This document shows positions 58,978-64,000 of a stretch of DNA of 64,000 bases, piece by piece (the first letter of the stretch is position 1; the number at the start of each line of letters is the position of its first letter). The translations under genes and the position numbers were made by a program. The notes beneath the pieces are model-generated. The model did not search any database, was not told the origin of the DNA, and worked only from the letters and a program-made list of their open reading frames with translations. The DNA comes from Fructilactobacillus ixorae (GTDB lineage: Bacteria; Bacillota; Bacilli; Lactobacillales; Lactobacillaceae): positions 248,001 to 312,000 of the forward strand of contig NZ_CP097478.1 of the NCBI RefSeq assembly GCF_024029915.1, in the 5' to 3' direction.

Positions 58978-59343
58978 GTGGAGAACGAAAGAAGTAATGT
59001 CGCACAGTTGCATGCTGCAATCGGATCACAACCCCGAAAGCCCCGCCGTAATCGCTTGCTGTCAAAACGGCGGCAACGCAGAGCGGCCGTGTTACTGGGG
59101 GTGTTTGGAGTCATACTGGTATGTTTAGGGCTCCAATTGGTGACAACCAATGCACAAGTGCGCTCCATGCATGCGGATACGCAGCAAGAACAAGCTCGGT
59201 TACAAAAACGGGAGCAGGAGCAAAAGCAGCTAAAGCACCGGGAAAAACTGTTGAATAATCCAGATTACGTGAAGGCACTCGCACATTCTAAGTACGACTA
59301 TGCGAAACCGGGGGAAACGAACTATCACTTTGTAAAGAAATAA
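58978..59343 (+). CDS. divIC: Septum formation initiator DivIC (FtsB-like)
   Basis: Bitopic division protein of 121 residues: basic cytoplasmic N-terminus (KPRRNRLLSKRRQRRA), one membrane segment (about residues 37-57), then an extracytoplasmic coiled coil rich in Q/E/K (about 65-95) and a short C-terminal domain (NNPDYVKALAHSKYDYAKPGE), which is typical. GTG 58978 fits the AGAGGTGA ribosome site (7-base spacing) better than TTG 58975. Confidence 0.92.
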   Translation: MENERSNVAQLHAAIGSQPRKPRRNRLLSKRRQRRAAVLLGVFGVILVCLGLQLVTTNAQVRSMHADTQQEQARLQKREQEQKQLKHREKLLNNPDYVKALAHSKYDYAKPGETNYHFVKK

Positions 59344-59344
59344 C

Positions 59345-59378
59345 GAATGGTGGGAACTCATTGGAGTTGCCGCTTTTT
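59345..59378 (+). terminator. Weak terminator after divIC
   Basis: Hairpin GGAACTC / GAGTTGCC (one bulge) followed by CGC and six T. Confidence 0.5.
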
Positions 59379-59395
59379 TCGTCTGGGGAATTATA

Positions 59396-59404
59396 TGCTA
59401 TAAT
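59396..59404 (+). promoter_or_regulatory. Extended -10 promoter of the S1-domain gene
   Basis: TGCTATAAT: perfect -10 TATAAT with TGn, 32 bases before the TTG start. Confidence 0.6.
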
Positions 59405-59435
59405 GGGACTAATTTAACCGAGGAGGAACGAGTTT

Positions 59436-59891
59436 TTGGCGTTTGAAGTTGGAGAGATTCTCACGGGCAAAGTTTCCGGAATTACTGGATTTGGGGCTTT
59501 TGTTGATTTAGGTAATCACCAAACGGGCCTGGTCCATATTAGTGAAGTAGCGGATGGCTATGTGAAGGACATTCATGACGTGCTAGCCGTTGGTGATCAG
59601 GTGCAGGTAAAAGTGACAAAGATTGGTTCGGATGGCAAGATTGGGTTATCCATCCGCAAGGCTACGGGGCAAGCAGCGCAGCCACAGGAGCAAGCGGCAG
59701 CGGCCCACCAGGCAGCCACTCCGCATCCCCGGGCGCAGTCTAAGCACCGGTCGAATCCGCATCCCAGCGCCCGGAGTGACAAGTTTGATGACCTATTATC
59801 GAGTTTTTTAAAGGAAAGTGAAAGTCGGTTGTCATCAATTCGCAAAAATACCGAAGGAAAGCGCGGTGGTCGTGGTGGGCGGCGCAGTTAA
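59436..59891 (+). CDS. S1 RNA-binding domain protein (YabR / GSP13-like)
   Basis: 151-residue protein with one S1 domain at the N-terminus (GEILTGKVSGITGFGAFVDLGNHQTGLVHISE to IGLSIRKA, residues 5-75), then an Ala/Gln/Ser/His-rich linker and an Arg/Gly tail (GKRGGRGGRRS). YabR-type proteins sit between divIC and tilS in Bacillus and lactobacilli and contact ribosomes or RNA. Start TTG 59436 behind GAGGAGGAACG. Followed by a terminator. Confidence 0.9.
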   Translation: MAFEVGEILTGKVSGITGFGAFVDLGNHQTGLVHISEVADGYVKDIHDVLAVGDQVQVKVTKIGSDGKIGLSIRKATGQAAQPQEQAAAAHQAATPHPRAQSKHRSNPHPSARSDKFDDLLSSFLKESESRLSSIRKNTEGKRGGRGGRRS

Positions 59892-59895
59892 CAAG

Positions 59896-59926
59896 GCAAA
59901 GCAGAGCTCTGGGGCTCGGCTTTTTT
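59896..59926 (+). terminator. Terminator after the S1-domain gene
   Basis: Stem AAGC-AGAGC / GCTC-GGCTT (one mismatch) with a six-T run. Confidence 0.7.
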
Positions 59927-59946
59927 AATTTAAGGGGGGACAACTG

Positions 59947-61344
59947 GTGCAACTTCGCCAAACGGTAGCACAAGCCTTACAACGAGCGCAGCTTCCAGCA
60001 TCAGCACCAATCATCGTGGCGGTATCAACCGGCGTTGATTCAATGGTGCTCCTGGATCTTTTGCAACAGGTGGTTGCACCACGCACCCTTGTGGTCGCCC
60101 ACGTTAACCACCAACTGCGAGCAGCTAGTCAGGCAGAAGCCCAGTTTTTACAGCGGTATTGTGACCAGCACCAGTTGCGCTTGGTCATCCGGCGCTGGGA
60201 ACATCCGCAGCTGACCCATGGGATGGAAGCCCAGGCCCGTACATTTCGCTACCGCTTTTTTGCGGAACTAATGCAACAGTACCACGCAGCGGCCCTTATA
60301 ACGGCGCATCACCAAAATGACCAGGCGGAAACGGTTTTAATGCGCCTAGCGCGCTCTGAAGACGTGGGCGCCGCCACCGGAATTCAACCGACCCGGCCCT
60401 TTGCGGGTGGGCAGCTACTCCGCCCGCTCTTGTCGGTTTCTAAAGCGACGTTACGAGCTTATGCGGACCAGCATCAGTTACAGTGGTGTGAAGATCAGAC
60501 GAACCAACGCGATGATGTCACAAGAAACCGGATTCGCCATGCGGTGATCCCCCAGCTGGAACGCGAAAATGACCAAGCAGTCCCGCATCTCGCGAACTTT
60601 GCAAAAAACCTGCAGCACTTCGTCGCCCAGTACCACACCCTAGCTACCCGCTTAATTGACGAACGTCGCTTAACTACGGGACCAACCTGGATTGAGTACC
60701 AACTCAGTCCAGCTGACCAGGCGGTTTTAGAACCCCTGATTCGGGTCCTAGCAGAGCGAGGAGCAGTTCCTGAACCCCTAACCACCGGACAACTGACGCA
60801 GATTGTGCACCTTATGCAAAATCACCAACGGCCCCAGGGAGAAATTAATGTCGGTCAGGGCTGGCAGTTCGTGAAACGGTATCAACGGATTCGCTGGCAA
60901 AAAAAAGCGCCGAATCCCAAAGAAAGTTCACAGCGCCCGCGGCTGTTTATGGTAGTATTAAATCACTGGTATCGGTTACCGCACCACCTTATGTTTGGGG
61001 TGTTCACGCCGGATTATCCCGTCGGACCAGTCACCCGCTTGCACCGCTTATGGTTACCGACCACAGCGTTTCCGTTAGAGGTCCGACCGTGGCAGGCAAC
61101 GGACCGACTGCGGTTGCAGGAAAACCAGCACCAACGGGTGCGCCGCATCTTAATTAACCACAAGGTTCCAAGCGAGGAGCGGGCTCATTATTACACGTTG
61201 CAGACGGCGACGGGCGAGGCGTTAGCCTTACTGGGGTTAAAAGAAAGCGTGCAATCAGCGCAAGCAGGGCGGCAACCATATATGTTAGCGGTCAAAAACG
61301 AAAGGAAGAACGATGAACGACGATATCCAAACAGTACTGTATAG
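59947..61344 (+). CDS. tilS: tRNA-Ile lysidine synthetase TilS
   Basis: Converts C34 of the AUA-reading tRNA-Ile to lysidine, changing its identity from Met to Ile. 465 residues. PP-loop [10 protein letters not shown] at 24-33 (SGGxDS written here as STGVDS), [21 protein letters not shown] near 125-138, and a C-terminal TilS substrate-binding domain. GTG start behind GGGGGGACAAC. Its last 32 bases overlap hpt, the conserved pairing. Confidence 0.95.
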   Translation: MQLRQTVAQALQRAQLPASAPIIVAVSTGVDSMVLLDLLQQVVAPRTLVVAHVNHQLRAASQAEAQFLQRYCDQHQLRLVIRRWEHPQLTHGMEAQARTFRYRFFAELMQQYHAAALITAHHQNDQAETVLMRLARSEDVGAATGIQPTRPFAGGQLLRPLLSVSKATLRAYADQHQLQWCEDQTNQRDDVTRNRIRHAVIPQLERENDQAVPHLANFAKNLQHFVAQYHTLATRLIDERRLTTGPTWIEYQLSPADQAVLEPLIRVLAERGAVPEPLTTGQLTQIVHLMQNHQRPQGEINVGQGWQFVKRYQRIRWQKKAPNPKESSQRPRLFMVVLNHWYRLPHHLMFGVFTPDYPVGPVTRLHRLWLPTTAFPLEVRPWQATDRLRLQENQHQRVRRILINHKVPSEERAHYYTLQTATGEALALLGLKESVQSAQAGRQPYMLAVKNERKNDERRYPNSTV

Positions 61345-61855
61345 CGAAGCCACCATCCAAGCCGCCTGTGAGCGACTAGGCAAGCAATTAACCCAGGTTT
61401 ATCGCGGGAAAAATCCGCTGGTAGTCTGTGTGCTGAAGGGGGCCGTTCCCTTTATGGCTGATTTGATTAAGCAAATGGATATTTATATGGATATCGATTT
61501 TATTGACGTTTCTAGTTATCACGGTGGGACCCAATCGACCGGATCAATTGAATTGGTTAAGGATGTCGATCAAGACGTCAGTGGCCGCGAGCTGTTGCTC
61601 GTAGATGATATCGTTGATACCGGACGCACGTTGGCCTACTTGAAGGATCTGTTTCAGGATCGGGGGGCGTCCTCCGTACGGGTCTGCATGTTGATGGATA
61701 AACCAGAGGCTCGGCAGATGGCCGAAATGCAGGCTGATTACGTTGGTTTTAACGTTCCCAATGAATTTTTGGTGGGCTATGGATTAGACTACCAGGGGAA
61801 GTATCGGAATCTTCCATACGTAGGAATTTTAAAGCCCGAAATCTATCAAGGTTAA
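61313..61855 (+). CDS. hpt: Hypoxanthine-guanine phosphoribosyltransferase
   Basis: Salvages hypoxanthine and guanine with PRPP. 180 residues with the PRPP-binding [17 protein letters not shown] (near residues 96-112), the flexible loop [12 protein letters not shown] and [18 protein letters not shown] at the C-terminal side. It starts inside tilS (AGGAAG ribosome site) and precedes ftsH by 68 bases, as in Bacillus. Confidence 0.96.
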   Translation: MNDDIQTVLYSEATIQAACERLGKQLTQVYRGKNPLVVCVLKGAVPFMADLIKQMDIYMDIDFIDVSSYHGGTQSTGSIELVKDVDQDVSGRELLLVDDIVDTGRTLAYLKDLFQDRGASSVRVCMLMDKPEARQMAEMQADYVGFNVPNEFLVGYGLDYQGKYRNLPYVGILKPEIYQG

Positions 61856-61923
61856 TCAGTCGTTTCAACGGATTAAAAGTGATAAAATCTTGTATGTTAA
61901 TTTAATCAAATTGGAGGACACAA

Positions 61924-64000
61924 ATGAAAAATAATAAAAATGGACTTTTTAAAAGTAGTCTATTTTATATCATTGCTTTTGTGTTAGCGATGGGAATTGT
62001 CCTGTTTGCTACCGGTGGCAGCAACAGTAATGGAACCAAATCCCAAAAAATTCAATCGAGCCAGTTTATGAAAGATTTAAATGCTAACCGCGTCAAGGAC
62101 TTTAGCATTGAATCGGCCGAGGGAGTTTATAAGATTACCGGACAATACCGGACCCCACAGAAGGTCAAGGAACAGCAACAAACCAACTTGCCATCCTTTA
62201 CCCTAACGAAAAAGGGACTCGAAAAATCCGGTAGCGCTAATACGAAGGTAAAGAGCTTCACAACCACGTTGGTGAAGAGTGACACCACGGTTAAACAGGT
62301 TAATGAAGCGGCCCAACAACACAATGTTAAGGTCAATGCGAAGCCAACCCAATCCAACGGCTTTTGGATTAACCTTTTAGTTTCCGTGCTACCGCTCCTG
62401 ATCTTCATCTACTTGTTTTACATGATGATGAAGCAAGCTGGTGGTGGAGCTGGAGGCCCGGGTGGAGTCATGAAGGTTGGAAAGAGCAAAGCCAAACCAG
62501 TTGAAAGTAAAGTTCGCTTTAAAGACGTGGCCGGTGAAGACGAAGAAAAGCAAGAACTGGTCGAAGTCGTTGAGTTTTTAAAGGATCCGAAGAAATTTAC
62601 GAGCCTTGGGGCGACCATTCCCAAAGGGGTCTTACTTGAGGGACCTCCCGGAACGGGGAAAACCTTACTAGCCAAAGCAGTTGCAGGAGAAGCCGGCGTA
62701 CCGTTCTATTCTCTGTCTGGATCTGACTTCGTGGAAATGTTTGTCGGAGTTGGAGCCAGCCGGGTACGAGACCTCTTCTCAGAAGCGAAGAAGTCGGCAC
62801 CGGCAATTATCTTTATTGATGAAATTGATGCCGTTGGCCGGCGTCGGGGCGCTGGGATGGGCGGTGGCCACGACGAACGAGAACAAACTTTGAACCAATT
62901 GCTGGTTGAAATGGATGGCTTCTCTGGAAACGAAGGAGTCATCGTGATGGCCGCTACCAACCGGGCTGACGTGCTGGATCCGGCGTTAACACGTCCGGGT
63001 CGGTTTGACCGGAAGATTTTGGTTGGCCAACCAGACGTCCGGGGTCGAGAAGCCATTTTGAAAGTCCATTCCAAGGACAAACCAATGGGTCCAGACGTCG
63101 ATTTAAAGGAAATTGCCAAGCAAACCCCTGGCTTTGTGGGGGCTGACTTAGCCAACCTCTTAAACGAAGCGGCGTTATTGGCAGCCCGTCGGGATAGTAA
63201 GGTAATTACGGCAGCCGATTTAGATGAGGCGGAGGACCGGGTAATTGCTGGTCCAGCTAAGCGGAATCGGGTAATTAGTCAGCACGAACGCGAAGTGGTT
63301 GCGAACCACGAAGCCGGACATACCATCGTGGGGCTAGTTCTAAATGACGCGCGGGTAGTGCACAAGGTTACGATTGTTCCCCGGGGACGTGCAGGCGGAT
63401 ACGCCATCATGTTACCGAAGGAAGATCAACAACTGCTCTCGAAGAAAGACGCCATGGAACAAATTGCCGGAATGATGGGGGGCCGGAGTGCCGAAGAAAT
63501 TATTTTTGATTCGCAATCCTCTGGAGCTTCCAACGACTTCCAGCAAGCCACGCAAATTGCCCGAGCCATGGTAACCCAATACGGAATGACCGATCAATTG
63601 GGAACGGTTGCCTTAGAAGATCCAAACGCGGATCCATATGCCACTCCGAAGTACTCACAAGCAACAGCGAACGCCATCGATGAAGAAGTTAAGCACTTTA
63701 CCGATGAAGGACACCGGATGGCTAAGCAGATTATTGCGGAACACAGAGAGCAGCACAAAGCAATTGCGGATGCGCTGTTGCAATATGAAACGTTAGACGA
63801 AAAGCAGATTTTGAGTCTTTACAAAACGGGGAAGATGCCCGCTGAAGCTGAGTCAGATTCCGATGAGAACGAGCACGAAAGCTTTGCTGAAGCCGAACAA
63901 AAGGCGACAAAGCAGGAAAACGAAACTGCTGAACAGCTGGAAACTGAAATTAAAGATCACAAGGACGTCACAGCTGGCGACGATGCTGATGACGATGAAT
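61924..64000 (+). CDS. ftsH: ATP-dependent zinc metalloprotease FtsH (3' partial)
   Basis: Membrane AAA+ protease for quality control of membrane and regulatory proteins. The reading frame is open to the window end, 692 residues visible. TM1 (about 11-29), an extracytoplasmic domain (30-146), TM2 (148-168), AAA module with Walker A GPPGTGKT (240-247), Walker [12 protein letters not shown] and an SRH (RPGRFDRKI); the zinc site HEAGH is at residues 462-466. The C-terminal tail is strongly acidic ([18 protein letters not shown]). GGAGGA precedes the ATG. Only the very end is missing. Confidence 0.97.
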   Translation, partial: MKNNKNGLFKSSLFYIIAFVLAMGIVLFATGGSNSNGTKSQKIQSSQFMKDLNANRVKDFSIESAEGVYKITGQYRTPQKVKEQQQTNLPSFTLTKKGLEKSGSANTKVKSFTTTLVKSDTTVKQVNEAAQQHNVKVNAKPTQSNGFWINLLVSVLPLLIFIYLFYMMMKQAGGGAGGPGGVMKVGKSKAKPVESKVRFKDVAGEDEEKQELVEVVEFLKDPKKFTSLGATIPKGVLLEGPPGTGKTLLAKAVAGEAGVPFYSLSGSDFVEMFVGVGASRVRDLFSEAKKSAPAIIFIDEIDAVGRRRGAGMGGGHDEREQTLNQLLVEMDGFSGNEGVIVMAATNRADVLDPALTRPGRFDRKILVGQPDVRGREAILKVHSKDKPMGPDVDLKEIAKQTPGFVGADLANLLNEAALLAARRDSKVITAADLDEAEDRVIAGPAKRNRVISQHEREVVANHEAGHTIVGLVLNDARVVHKVTIVPRGRAGGYAIMLPKEDQQLLSKKDAMEQIAGMMGGRSAEEIIFDSQSSGASNDFQQATQIARAMVTQYGMTDQLGTVALEDPNADPYATPKYSQATANAIDEEVKHFTDEGHRMAKQIIAEHREQHKAIADALLQYETLDEKQILSLYKTGKMPAEAESDSDENEHESFAEAEQKATKQENETAEQLETEIKDHKDVTAGDDADDDE

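Noticed and set aside
59947-61344. TilS PP-loop written STGVDS rather than SGGxDS, considered as an inactivating change.
   Set aside because: The loop's Ser, Gly and Asp are kept, all other motifs are intact, and I recall the same variant in other lactobacilli.

Overview
The window is a chromosomal segment of a low-to-mid GC Firmicute, almost certainly a member of the Lactobacillaceae. The evidence is the gene content and order: parB-DUF951-ychF-DUF1129, rpoE-pyrG-murA, metG-tatD-rnmV-rsmA-veg-purR-glmU, mfd-rqcP-divIC-S1-tilS-hpt-ftsH. Class II HMG-CoA reductase, a CFA synthase, type B L31 and the 16S/23S sequence fit too. The base composition looks mid-40s % GC by eye. I cannot name the species; a heterofermentative fructophilic-type lactobacillus is only a guess. 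Coding is dense and mostly on the + strand, with typical SD sites, frequent TTG/GTG starts and many short gene overlaps. I see no insertion sequence, prophage, CRISPR array or genomic island.

Layout. (1) 1-12.7 kb: end of parB, DUF951, ychF, DUF1129; a VanRS-like two-component system; azlCD; cfa (-); a membrane-anchored protein with C-terminal NPGEY repeats plus an AI-2E-family transporter; gpmA; a DHA2 drug exporter coupled to a DUF4811 protein. (2) 12.7-17.9 kb: a complete rrn operon (16S-23S-5S) with promoter, boxA-like elements, processing stalks and terminator, and no spacer tRNA. (3) 17.9-23.7 kb: a 46-aa helical protein (-), tRNA-Thr(GGT)-mscL, an ABC-2 exporter whose ATPase has an in-frame TGA, and helD (-). 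(4) 23.7-31.8 kb: a T-box-controlled trpS, ppx/gppA, mvaA, a HELVH-motif protein, an unusual sirtuin, DUF72, metG. (5) 31.9-40 kb: tatD, rnmV, rsmA, veg, a metal ABC pair, PurBox-preceded purR, glmU, prs. (6) 39.8-48.4 kb: HAD and HD hydrolases (-), DUF1934, rpoE, pyrG behind a CTP-sensing attenuator, murA, rpmE2, an MFS exporter and LMW phosphatase (-). (7) 48.5-64 kb: an unrecognised protein, murF, cshA, alr, a putative antitoxin plus MazF toxin, pth, mfd, rqcP, divIC, S1, tilS, hpt and ftsH (runs off the end).

Most of the window is core housekeeping: chromosome segregation, translation quality control, nucleotide supply (prs, purR, pyrG, hpt) and peptidoglycan precursor synthesis (glmU, murA, murF, alr). 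The points most worth a second look are these. MurA has Asp at the usual fosfomycin-target Cys. The pyrG leader matches the reiterative-transcription attenuator known from Bacillus. The small gene before mazF is not a recognisable ribbon-helix-helix antitoxin. An uncharacterised HExxH protein is packed with a sirtuin lacking half its zinc site and a DUF72 protein. The ABC ATPase is interrupted exactly before its Q-loop. I did not find a clearly novel multi-gene system; the strongest candidates are the HELVH/sirtuin/DUF72 cluster and the putative antitoxin.
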